NCBI GenBank assembly: GCA_002937525.1
Contig: PTKA01000028.1
Span: forward strand, 1 to 9,553
Origin: Alphaproteobacteria bacterium MarineAlpha10_Bin3
GTDB taxonomy: Bacteria > Pseudomonadota > Alphaproteobacteria > UBA8366 > GCA-2717185
Direction: 5' to 3'
Length of the DNA: 9,553 bases
Shown: positions 1 through 5,582 of the stretch, piece by piece
Layout of the letters: each line of letters starts with the position of its first letter
How positions within the stretch are numbered: the stretch's first letter is position 1
Notes under the pieces: generated by a model
What the model was told of the DNA's origin: nothing
The model's input: the letters and a program-made list of their open reading frames with translations, nothing else
Databases searched by the model: none
Made by a program: the position numbers and the translations under genes

Positions 1-268
1 GTTGCGCGCGGCTTCGGCCGGCACCGGCATCATCGCCGGCGGCCCGATGCGCGCGGTATTCGAGATGCTGGGGGTGTCCGACGTGGTCGCCAAGTCGATC
101 GGCAGCTCCAATCCGCACAACATGGTAAAGGCGACGTTCGCGGCACTGAACAACTGCGTATCGCCGCGTCAGATTGCCTCCAAGCGCGGCAAGAAAGTCG
201 GCGATATCGTCGGCCGCCGCCGCGCTGGCAGCGGTGGCGAGGACGTGCGGGAGACGGCCGATGGCTGA
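1..268 (+). CDS. rpsE: 30S ribosomal protein uS5 (S5), 3' end only
   Basis: This is the C-terminal part (about 88 residues) of ribosomal protein uS5, a 30S protein that helps maintain decoding accuracy. The gene enters from the left edge; the reading frame starts at base 2 and stops with TGA at 266-268. The visible part matches the conserved C-terminal fold: the [15 protein letters not shown] stretch followed by [17 protein letters not shown] and the [10 protein letters not shown] helix, then a basic tail ending in [18 protein letters not shown]. The N-terminal double-stranded-RNA-binding-like domain lies outside the window. The stop codon lies inside the start region of rpmD (8-base overlap), and the rpmD Shine-Dalgarno sequence lies within the rpsE coding sequence, so translation of the two is probably coupled. 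Identification is firm. Confidence 0.97.
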   Translation, partial: LRAASAGTGIIAGGPMRAVFEMLGVSDVVAKSIGSSNPHNMVKATFAALNNCVSPRQIASKRGKKVGDIVGRRRAGSGGEDVRETADG

Positions 269-464
269 GCAAAAGACAACGCCGGGCACGGTGCGGGTAA
301 CCCAGACCGGCAGTCCGATCCGGCGGCGCAACGATCAGCGCCAAACCCTGGTGGGGCTTGGCCTGAACAAGATGCACCGCACGCGCGAGCTTGAAGATAC
401 CCCGGCGGTGCGCGGGATGATCGATAAGGTCAAGCATCTGCTGCGGGTCGAGGAAACCGGTTAA
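261..464 (+). CDS. rpmD: 50S ribosomal protein uL30 (L30)
   Basis: This encodes a 67-residue protein of the large ribosomal subunit, about the usual length for bacterial uL30. Characteristic features are the N-terminal strand [12 protein letters not shown], the [23 protein letters not shown] core (residues about 27-48), and the C-terminal helix with [15 protein letters not shown]. The ATG at 261 is chosen because it has GGGAG at 249-253 with a 7-base spacer and removes an upstream extension that would be read inside rpsE. It overlaps the rpsE stop by 8 bases and is followed 28 bases later by rplO, which is the standard spc-operon order rpsE-rpmD-rplO. Its expression is expected to follow that of the operon, as no separate promoter is visible. 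Confidence 0.96.
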   Translation: MAEQKTTPGTVRVTQTGSPIRRRNDQRQTLVGLGLNKMHRTRELEDTPAVRGMIDKVKHLLRVEETG

Positions 465-492
465 GCCCGGCGCGAAATCTAGGAACAGACCA

Positions 493-999
493 ATGAAACT
501 TAACGAACTTTCCGATAATCCCGGCGCGCGGAAGAACCGCAAGCGGGTCGGCCGTGGCCCCGGTTCCGGCAAGGGACGGACCGCCGGGCGTGGCATGAAG
601 GGCCAGAAGTCGCGTAGCGGCGTCTCGATCAAGGGCTTCGAAGGCGGCCAGATGCCGATCTACCGGCGCCTACCCAAACGCGGCTTCACCAATATTTTCC
701 GCAAGAATTATGTCGAGGTCACGACCGGCCGTCTGCAACGGGCGATCGACGCCGGCAAGCTCGACATCAAGGCCCCGGTGACCGGCGAGGCGCTGGTCCG
801 GTCCGGCGTCGTGCGCCGGCTCAAGGACGGCGTGCGGCTGCTTGTAAATGGGACCTTGAATGCCAAGATATCGATCACGGTCGCCGGCGCTTCGAAGGGC
901 GCCGTGGCGATGATCGAGAAGAATGGCGGAACGGTGAACGTCACGGTGAAGAAGAAAGCGAGTCCGTCGGACGAAAATTCTTCGGCGTCGGACGCCTAG
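493..999 (+). CDS. rplO: 50S ribosomal protein uL15 (L15)
   Basis: This encodes a 168-residue uL15, a late-assembling large-subunit protein. The N-terminus [20 protein letters not shown] and the glycine- and arginine-rich [20 protein letters not shown] stretch (residues about 21-40) form the extended RNA-binding arm typical of the family. The [18 protein letters not shown] block (residues about 48-65) is the most conserved motif. The globular C-terminal domain covers residues about 75-153. The last 15 or so residues form a Ser/Asp-rich tail ([12 protein letters not shown]) that makes it slightly longer than many homologues. AGGA at 481-484 lies 8 bases before the ATG. secY follows after 21 bases, so the two are in one transcription unit. 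Confidence 0.97.
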   Translation: MKLNELSDNPGARKNRKRVGRGPGSGKGRTAGRGMKGQKSRSGVSIKGFEGGQMPIYRRLPKRGFTNIFRKNYVEVTTGRLQRAIDAGKLDIKAPVTGEALVRSGVVRRLKDGVRLLVNGTLNAKISITVAGASKGAVAMIEKNGGTVNVTVKKKASPSDENSSASDA

Positions 1000-1020
1000 C
1001 GGAAGATGGAGCGTTAGACG

Positions 1021-2364
1021 ATGGCATCAGCTGCCGAACAGCTGGCATCGACGTTCAATTTCGGTGCGTTCGCGAAGGCGAGCGAACTGAAGAAACGCCT
1101 GTGGTTTACCCTGGGCGCGCTGATCATCTATCGGCTCGGCACCTATATTCCGCTGCCCGGGATCGAACCGGCGGTTCTTTCCGATATTTTCGATCAGCAA
1201 CGCGGCGGCCTGCTGGACATGTTCAACATGTTCTCCGGCGGGGCGTTGGAGCGCATGACGATATTTGCGCTCAATATCATGCCGTATATCTCCTCGGCGA
1301 TCATCATGCAGTTGATGACGGCGGTCTCGCCCAAACTCGAAGCGCTGAAGAAAGAAGGCGAACCGGGCCGCAAAAAGATCAATCAATACACCCGTTACGG
1401 GACCGTGCTGCTGGCCACGGTGCAAGGATACGGCATCGCCGTCGGGCTGGAAGGTTTGAGCAGTTCGGCCGGGGCGGCGGTCGATAATCCCGGCATGTTC
1501 TTCCGCGCCACCACGGTTATCAGCCTGGTTGGCGGCACGATCTTCCTGATGTGGCTGGGCGAACAGATCACCCAGCGCGGCGTCGGCAACGGTATTTCGC
1601 TGATTATCTTCTCCGGCATTGTCGCCAACCTGCCGTCGGCCCTGGCGGGCACGCTGGAACTTGGCCGCACCGGCGCGCTATCGACGATCTTCATCATATT
1701 CCTGTTCATCATGGCGGTTATCGTGATCGCTTTCATCGTCTTCATCGAACGGGCGCAACGGCGTCTCATCGTCCAGTATCCCAAGCGCCAGATGGGCAAC
1801 AAGATGTTCGGCGGCGAATCCTCGCATTTGCCCCTCAAACTCAATACCGCCGGCGTCATTCCACCGATTTTCGCCAGTTCGATTCTGCTCATGCCGCTGA
1901 CCGTCGCCGGCCTCAGCGGTGGCCAGGGGCCGGATTGGCTCGGCACCGTGACGGCGATGCTCGGCCGCGGCCAGCCGCTGTATCTGGGCGTGTATGTGTC
2001 GATGATCGTGTTCTTCGCGTTCTTCTATACCGCGATCGTGTTCAATCCGGCCGATACGGCGGATAATCTGAAAAAATATGGCGGCTTCATCCCCGGCATC
2101 CGTCCGGGCAAGAATACCGCCAATTATCTCGACTATGTGCTGACCCGGCTGACGGTGGCGGGGGCTGGTTATCTGGCGATCGTGTGCATCTTGCCGGAAA
2201 TCCTGATTTCGCAATATGGGGTGCCGTTCTATTTCGGCGGCACCAGTCTGCTGATCGTTGTCTCGGTGACGATGGACACCGTGACGCAGGTTCATTCGCA
2301 TCTGCTGGCGCATCAATATGAAGGGCTGATAAAAAAATCCAAACTGCGCGGGAGGCGTCGGTGA
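1021..2364 (+). CDS. secY: Protein translocase subunit SecY
   Basis: This encodes the 447-residue channel subunit of the SecYEG translocon, which passes unfolded proteins across or into the inner membrane together with SecA or the ribosome. The hydrophobicity pattern fits the ten transmembrane helices of the family. Visible signatures are the first helix with the YRLGTYIPLPGI plug-side loop (residues 37-48), the LGEQITQRGVGNG motif (179-191), the cytosolic loop with PKRQMGNKMFGGESSHLPLKLN (254-275), and the fifth cytosolic loop GGFIPGIRPGKNTANYLD (354-371). The arginine in PGIRPG (Arg361) matches the arginine essential for SecA-dependent transport in E. coli. The C-terminus is basic (KKSKLRGRRR). 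GGAG at 1008-1011 lies 9 bases before the ATG. Its TGA overlaps the adk GTG start. Confidence 0.98.
   Translation: MASAAEQLASTFNFGAFAKASELKKRLWFTLGALIIYRLGTYIPLPGIEPAVLSDIFDQQRGGLLDMFNMFSGGALERMTIFALNIMPYISSAIIMQLMTAVSPKLEALKKEGEPGRKKINQYTRYGTVLLATVQGYGIAVGLEGLSSSAGAAVDNPGMFFRATTVISLVGGTIFLMWLGEQITQRGVGNGISLIIFSGIVANLPSALAGTLELGRTGALSTIFIIFLFIMAVIVIAFIVFIERAQRRLIVQYPKRQMGNKMFGGESSHLPLKLNTAGVIPPIFASSILLMPLTVAGLSGGQGPDWLGTVTAMLGRGQPLYLGVYVSMIVFFAFFYTAIVFNPADTADNLKKYGGFIPGIRPGKNTANYLDYVLTRLTVAGAGYLAIVCILPEILISQYGVPFYFGGTSLLIVVSVTMDTVTQVHSHLLAHQYEGLIKKSKLRGRRR
2350..2355 (+). promoter_or_regulatory. Ribosome binding site that fixes the adk GTG start
   Basis: GGGAGG lies at the very end of secY, 5 bases before GTG 2361 and 11 bases before the alternative ATG 2367. 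The shorter spacing favours GTG. Starting at GTG also makes the N-terminus align without gaps to the E. coli enzyme up to the P-loop. Confidence 0.75.
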
Positions 2365-3014
2365 TCATGATCCTGATTGGCCCACCCGGCGCTGGCAAGG
2401 GGACGCAGGCAAAGCGTATCGATGAAGCGTTCGGTGTCGTCCAGTTATCGACCGGCGCCTTGCTGCGCGCGTCGATCGCCTCGAAAACCGAACTTGGACT
2501 GAAGGCGAAAACGCTGGTCGAGGCCGGCAACCTGATGCCCGACGATGTGGTGATCGCCCTGGTGTCGGACCGCATCGACCAGCCGGATTGCGCCAACGGG
2601 TTTATCCTGGACGGTTTCCCGCGCACCATCGCGCAGGCCGAGGCGCTCGACGTTCTCTTGCGCGAAAAGGGTCTGTCGCTGGATCATGTGATCGAAATAA
2701 AAATCGATGCCGATTTGCAGGTGAAACGGCTGACCGGCCGCTTCGAATGCGGCGAATGCGGCGAAGGCTATCATGATTCCTATAAACTGCCCCGGATCGA
2801 AGGCGTTTGCGACCGCTGCGGTTCGAGTGATTTCATCCGGCGCGCCGATGATAAGGAGGACCGGGTTCGCACCCGGCTCGATATTTATCAGCAGGAAACC
2901 AGGCCGATATTGCCCTACTACCGGGCGCGCGGCATTTTGAAGAGCATCGACGGATCGAAGGATCTGGACGATGTAACGCGGCAACTAAAAGAGGTATTGT
3001 CCCCGGCGCAATGA
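2361..3014 (+). CDS. adk: Adenylate kinase, long form with zinc-type LID
   Basis: This 217-residue enzyme catalyses ATP + AMP to 2 ADP in the cytoplasm and balances adenine nucleotides. The P-loop GPPGAGKGT is at residues 7-15, the AMP-binding segment includes STGALLRA (30-37), and the FPRT motif is at 86-89. The LID domain contains two CxxC pairs, Cys130/Cys133 and Cys150/Cys153, the arrangement that binds structural zinc in many bacterial adenylate kinases; E. coli lacks it. The RRADD motif follows at 160-164 and closes over the phosphates. The start is GTG at 2361, overlapping the secY stop by 4 bases (GTGA), with GGAGG close upstream; ATG 2367 would give a product two residues shorter. 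The secY-adk pairing is common in Alphaproteobacteria. A promoter for the next genes begins directly after its stop codon. Confidence 0.97.
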   Translation: MIMILIGPPGAGKGTQAKRIDEAFGVVQLSTGALLRASIASKTELGLKAKTLVEAGNLMPDDVVIALVSDRIDQPDCANGFILDGFPRTIAQAEALDVLLREKGLSLDHVIEIKIDADLQVKRLTGRFECGECGEGYHDSYKLPRIEGVCDRCGSSDFIRRADDKEDRVRTRLDIYQQETRPILPYYRARGILKSIDGSKDLDDVTRQLKEVLSPAQ

Positions 3015-3042
3015 TTGACAGTCCAATGCTTTGAAATATAAA
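3015..3042 (+). promoter_or_regulatory. Predicted sigma70-type promoter for the alpha operon (rpsM onward)
   Basis: A perfect TTGACA -35 box (3015-3020) is separated by 16 bases from TATAAA (3037-3042), five of six matches to the -10 consensus. It begins directly after the adk stop and lies in the 114-base adk-rpsM gap. The predicted transcription start is at about 3048-3051, leaving a leader of roughly 80 bases before rpsM. The match is strong for such a GC-rich genome. Direct evidence of transcription is not available from sequence. Confidence 0.7.
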
Positions 3043-3043
3043 T

Positions 3044-3067
3044 GCGCGCCTTATTTCGGCGGCGCGC
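3044..3067 (+). repeat. 7-bp perfect inverted repeat at the predicted rpsM start site
   Basis: GCGCGCC (3044-3050) and GGCGCGC (3061-3067) are perfect reverse complements separated by 10 bases (TTATTTCGGC); one G-T pair could extend the stem outward. It begins just after the -10 box, so it straddles the predicted transcription start. In read-through mRNA from adk it could form a full hairpin; in DNA it could be an operator. A T-rich run (TATTGTTTTT, 3081-3090) lies 13 bases further on, too far for a normal intrinsic terminator. Confidence 0.5.
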
Positions 3068-3114
3068 GGCACGGGGCGGTTATTGTTTTTCCGGCGGATT
3101 AGTCTCTAGAATCG

Positions 3115-3120
3115 AAGGAG
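3115..3120 (+). promoter_or_regulatory. Ribosome binding site that fixes the rpsM GTG start
   Basis: AAGGAG lies 8 bases before GTG 3129. This perfect Shine-Dalgarno match shows that translation starts at GTG, even though the frame is open further upstream to an ATG at 3042 inside the -10 box of the predicted promoter. Confidence 0.85.
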
Positions 3121-3128
3121 TGCGGAGC

Positions 3129-3506
3129 GTGGCGCGGATTGCAGGCGTGAATATTCCGACACAGAAACCGGTCAGTATCGCGCTGACCTATATATTTGGC
3201 ATCGGCCGCAAGAAGGCGATGGATATCTGCCGGATGTGCGATATACCGCCGGAACGGCGGGTGCAGGAACTGACCGATCAGGAAGCCATCGGCATACGCG
3301 AGATTATCGACGCGCATCATATCGTCGAAGGCGATCTGCGCCGTGAAACCGCGATGAATATCAAGCGGCTGATGGATTTGGGCTGTTATCGCGGCGTGCG
3401 CCACCGCAAGGGGTTGCCGGTCAACGGCCAGCGGACCCATACCAATGCGCGCACGCGCAAGGGACCGGCGCGCGCAATCGCGGGCAAGAAAAAAGTTTTA
3501 GGATAA
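3129..3506 (+). CDS. rpsM: 30S ribosomal protein uS13 (S13)
   Basis: This encodes a 125-residue small-subunit head protein that contacts the P-site tRNA and the intersubunit bridge to the 50S. It begins with the family hallmark (M)ARIAGVNIP, followed by the [10 protein letters not shown] helix-two-turn-helix region (residues 21-30), [37 protein letters not shown] (67-103) and the basic tail [20 protein letters not shown]. The GTG start at 3129 is supported by AAGGAG 8 bases upstream and by homology; starting at ATG 3042 would add 29 residues unlike S13. It opens the alpha operon, probably from its own promoter, and is followed by rpsK after 12 bases. Cys34 and Cys37 form a CxxC (CRMC); the second cysteine is not usual at that position as far as I recall. 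Confidence 0.97.
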   Translation: MARIAGVNIPTQKPVSIALTYIFGIGRKKAMDICRMCDIPPERRVQELTDQEAIGIREIIDAHHIVEGDLRRETAMNIKRLMDLGCYRGVRHRKGLPVNGQRTHTNARTRKGPARAIAGKKKVLG

Positions 3507-3518
3507 GGACGAGAGCCA

Positions 3519-3908
3519 ATGGCGAAGGGCACAACACGGGTTCGGCGCGCCGAACGCAAGAACATCACCTCGGGCGTGGCGCATGTCAGCGCGACGTTCA
3601 ACAATACGATGATTACCATCACCGATTTACAGGGCAACACGATTTCGTGGTCTTCGGCGGGAAGCCAGGGGTTTCGCGGCAGTCGCAAATCGACGCCCTA
3701 TGCGGCCCAGATGGCGGCCGAAGACGCCGCGCGCAAGGCGCAGGAACACGGCATGAAAACGCTGGAAGTCTGTATCCGCGGTCCGGGGTCCGGCCGCGAA
3801 TCGGCATTGCGCGCATTGTCGGCGGCTGGATTTACCATCACCTCCATCCGCGACGTGACGCCGATCCCGCATAATGGCTGCCGGCCACCCAAGCGGCGGC
3901 GCGTGTAA
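3519..3908 (+). CDS. rpsK: 30S ribosomal protein uS11 (S11)
   Basis: This encodes a 129-residue uS11, a platform protein of the 30S subunit lining the mRNA exit region near the E site; length is typical. Motifs visible are [22 protein letters not shown] (residues 19-40), [22 protein letters not shown] (43-64), the helix [35 protein letters not shown], and the highly conserved end [27 protein letters not shown] at 3505-3509 overlaps the rpsM stop and lies 9 bases before the ATG. In E. coli rpsD follows this gene; here a 108-base gap with a stem-loop leads directly to rpoA, as expected in Alphaproteobacteria where rpsD lies elsewhere. Confidence 0.98.
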   Translation: MAKGTTRVRRAERKNITSGVAHVSATFNNTMITITDLQGNTISWSSAGSQGFRGSRKSTPYAAQMAAEDAARKAQEHGMKTLEVCIRGPGSGRESALRALSAAGFTITSIRDVTPIPHNGCRPPKRRRV

Positions 3909-3959
3909 CGCCGTCCTGGCGGGCCGCGCCGCGGCACCAAGCGAAGATTTGAACGTGGT

Positions 3960-3995
3960 TTCACCGCATCCGCGCAGTAGCGTCGATGCGGTGAA
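3960..3995 (+). repeat. 11-bp perfect inverted repeat (stem-loop) in the rpoA leader
   Basis: TTCACCGCATC (3960-3970) is perfectly complementary to GATGCGGTGAA (3985-3995). Inside the 14-base loop, CGC (3971-3973) can pair with GCG (3980-3982), leaving a 2-base bulge and a 6-base terminal loop. The stem ends 8 bases before the rpoA Shine-Dalgarno AAAGG, so the ribosome site stays exposed. There is no T-run after it, which argues against an intrinsic terminator. It may stabilise or process the mRNA, or act in translational control; which one cannot be told from sequence. Confidence 0.75.
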
Positions 3996-4003
3996 TTGAG
4001 ACG

Positions 4004-4008
4004 AAAGG
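4004..4008 (+). promoter_or_regulatory. Ribosome binding site that fixes the rpoA GTG start
   Basis: AAAGG lies 8 bases before GTG 4017. The frame is open upstream to a TTG at 3996, but that codon abuts the stem-loop, lacks a Shine-Dalgarno, and would add seven residues before the conserved MIQKNW start. Confidence 0.8.
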
Positions 4009-4016
4009 TTGCTTCC

Positions 4017-5033
4017 GTGATCCAGAAAAATTGGCAATCGCTTATCAAGCCCAATAAGCTGAATATCGAGCCCCGCAAAGAGGACGCCAACGCCGTGACG
4101 GTTGTCGCCGAACCGTTGGAGCGCGGTTTTGGGCTGACCTTGGGCAACGCGCTGCGGCGCATCTTGCTGTCGTCGCTGCACGGTGCTGCGGTCACTTCGG
4201 TGCAGATCGAAGGGGTGTTGCACGAATTCTCGTCGATCCCCGGCGTTCGCGAGGACGTGACCGACATCGTGCTCAATATCAAGGCGCTGGCCCTGCGGCT
4301 GCACGGCGAAGGCCCCAAACGCATCAGCCTCGAAGCCGATGGTCCAGGCGTCGTGACGGCCGCGCAGATCGAAACCGGCCCTGATATCGAGGTGATGAAC
4401 CCGGACTGGGTGATCTGCACGCTCGACGAAGGGGCGCGGATCGCGATGGAAATGACCGTGGAAACGGGGGTCGGCTATGTTCCGGCGACCCAGAACCGGC
4501 CCGAAGACGCGCCGATCGGCCTGATCCCGATCGACTCGGTGTTCAGCCCGATCCGCAAAGTGTCCTACAAGGTCGAAAATACCCGCGTCGGACAGGTCAC
4601 CGATTACGACAAGCTGTCGATGGAAATCGAAACCAATGGCGTGGTCACGCCGGATGACGCGGTTGCCTATGCCGCGCGCATCCTGCAGGACCAGCTCCAG
4701 CTTTTCATTAATTTCGAGGAGCCGGAATCCCGCGCCCAGGAAGAAACGGAATCGGATCTGCCCTTCAACCGCAATCTGCTGCGCAAGGTGGACGAGTTGG
4801 AATTGTCGGTGCGTTCGGCGAACTGCCTCAAGAACGACAACATCGTCTATATCGGCGATCTGGTGCAGAAAACCGAAGCGGAAATGCTTCGCACGCCCAA
4901 TTTCGGCCGCAAATCCTTGAATGAAATCAAGGAGGTGCTGACACAAATGGGGCTCCATCTTGGCATGGAAATCGACACCTGGCCGCCGGAAAACATCGAA
5001 GACATGGTGCGCAAGCTCGAAGAACCCTACTAG
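4017..5033 (+). CDS. rpoA: DNA-directed RNA polymerase alpha subunit
   Basis: This 338-residue protein dimerises to nucleate assembly of RNA polymerase and contacts promoter UP elements and activators. The N-terminal domain (residues about 1-235) shows [28 protein letters not shown] (33-54), the [21 protein letters not shown] stretch (67-87), and [26 protein letters not shown] (168-193). A flexible acidic linker (about 234-250, [14 protein letters not shown]) leads to the C-terminal domain with [19 protein letters not shown] and [18 protein letters not shown]. Arg266, Asn269, Cys270, Lys272 and Lys299 match the residues that in E. coli contact UP-element DNA. The start is GTG 4017, chosen from the AAAGG spacing and homology. 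Length is normal for Alphaproteobacteria. rplQ follows after 47 bases. Confidence 0.98.
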   Translation: MIQKNWQSLIKPNKLNIEPRKEDANAVTVVAEPLERGFGLTLGNALRRILLSSLHGAAVTSVQIEGVLHEFSSIPGVREDVTDIVLNIKALALRLHGEGPKRISLEADGPGVVTAAQIETGPDIEVMNPDWVICTLDEGARIAMEMTVETGVGYVPATQNRPEDAPIGLIPIDSVFSPIRKVSYKVENTRVGQVTDYDKLSMEIETNGVVTPDDAVAYAARILQDQLQLFINFEEPESRAQEETESDLPFNRNLLRKVDELELSVRSANCLKNDNIVYIGDLVQKTEAEMLRTPNFGRKSLNEIKEVLTQMGLHLGMEIDTWPPENIEDMVRKLEEPY

Positions 5034-5080
5034 TCGGCCGGTTCGCCCGGTAATTGAAAAGTTAAATTAGGAGTAGTGTC

Positions 5081-5497
5081 ATGCGCCATCGCATGAGCCG
5101 ACGGAAACTGAACCGAACCAGCAGCCACCGTAAGGCGATGTTCGCCAATATGGCGGTCGCGCTGCTAAAGCATGAGCAGATCAAGACCACCTTGCCCAAG
5201 GCCAAGGAGTTGCGCCCCATCGTCGATAAACTGATTACGCTGGGCAAACGCGACAGCCTGCACGCCAAGCGCCGGGTCTTCGCCCAGTTGCGCGACGAAG
5301 CAGCCACGGCCAAACTGTTCGAGACCCTGGCCCCGCGTTACGCTGAACGCCATGGCGGCTATACGCGCGTGTTGAAGGCGGGCTTTCGGTATGGCGATTC
5401 GGCGCCGATGGCGGTCATCGAACTGGTCGAGCGCGACGAAGACGCCAGGGGCCAGGATTCCGGCCCGCCGCCCGAAATTTTTGAGGACGAAGAATAG
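5081..5497 (+). CDS. rplQ: 50S ribosomal protein bL17 (L17)
   Basis: This encodes a 138-residue bL17, a large-subunit protein near the peptide exit tunnel and the last gene of the alpha operon. The N-terminus [20 protein letters not shown], the [28 protein letters not shown] block (residues about 30-57), and [27 protein letters not shown] (91-117) match the family closely. The final 20 or so residues form an acidic, proline-containing tail ([11 protein letters not shown]) that varies between species. AGGAG at 5069-5073 lies 7 bases before the ATG. A hairpin terminator follows 28 bases after its stop codon, closing the ribosomal block. Confidence 0.98.
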   Translation: MRHRMSRRKLNRTSSHRKAMFANMAVALLKHEQIKTTLPKAKELRPIVDKLITLGKRDSLHAKRRVFAQLRDEAATAKLFETLAPRYAERHGGYTRVLKAGFRYGDSAPMAVIELVERDEDARGQDSGPPPEIFEDEE

Positions 5498-5525
5498 ACA
5501 GCGCCTTTATTGCTGCGGCGCGTTC

Positions 5526-5550
5526 AGGGGCGGTCTTCGGGCCGCCCTTT
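5526..5550 (+). terminator. Intrinsic terminator after rplQ
   Basis: GGGCGGTC (5528-5535) pairs with GGCCGCCC (5540-5547), including one G-U pair, across a UUCG tetraloop closed by C-G, an exceptionally stable cap. An outer G-U and an A-U pair can extend it to 5526-5549. The following T-run is short (TTT, then GCAATT), so efficiency may be modest. Position directly behind the last alpha-operon gene and before a secreted-protease gene supports the call. Confidence 0.8.
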
Positions 5551-5566
5551 GCAATTAGCTTGCAAA
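5548..5566 (+). promoter_or_regulatory. TTTGCAA inverted repeat upstream of the protease gene, operator-like
   Basis: TTTGCAA (5548-5554) and TTGCAAA (5560-5566) are perfect reverse complements with a 5-base spacer (TTAGC). As TTGCAA is itself a palindrome, the element is also a direct repeat of TTGCAA with centres 11 bases apart, about one helical turn. The left half overlaps the terminator T-run and could serve as a poor -35 (TTGCAA) to TACATA (5571-5576), spacer 16. Operator and promoter roles are inferred. Confidence 0.4.
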
Positions 5567-5582
5567 TGTTTACATACCAACC

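Noticed and set aside
3044..3090. Intrinsic terminator after adk (GC stem plus T-rich run)
   Set aside because: The T-rich run begins 13 bases after the stem and is broken (TATTGTTTTT), so the geometry is wrong for an intrinsic terminator.
3042..3128. Extended N-terminus of S13 from an upstream ATG
   Set aside because: The ATG lies in the predicted -10 box, has no ribosome site, and the 29 added residues do not resemble S13. GTG 3129 has a perfect Shine-Dalgarno.
3996..4016. TTG start for rpoA, seven residues upstream
   Set aside because: TTG adjoins the leader stem-loop without a Shine-Dalgarno; GTG 4017 has AAAGG at 8 bases and gives the conserved MIQKNW start.
3627..4958. Long open frame on the - strand (about 443 codons) opposite rpsK and rpoA
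   Set aside because: It is antisense to two certain essential genes and its product is a low-complexity His/Arg/Asp/Gln-rich sequence typical of mirrored GC-rich codons. No domain is recognisable.
5038..5050. CCGG-TTCGC-CCGG as a terminator between rpoA and rplQ
   Set aside because: Only a 4-bp stem with no T-run; rplQ follows with a good ribosome site in the same operon.
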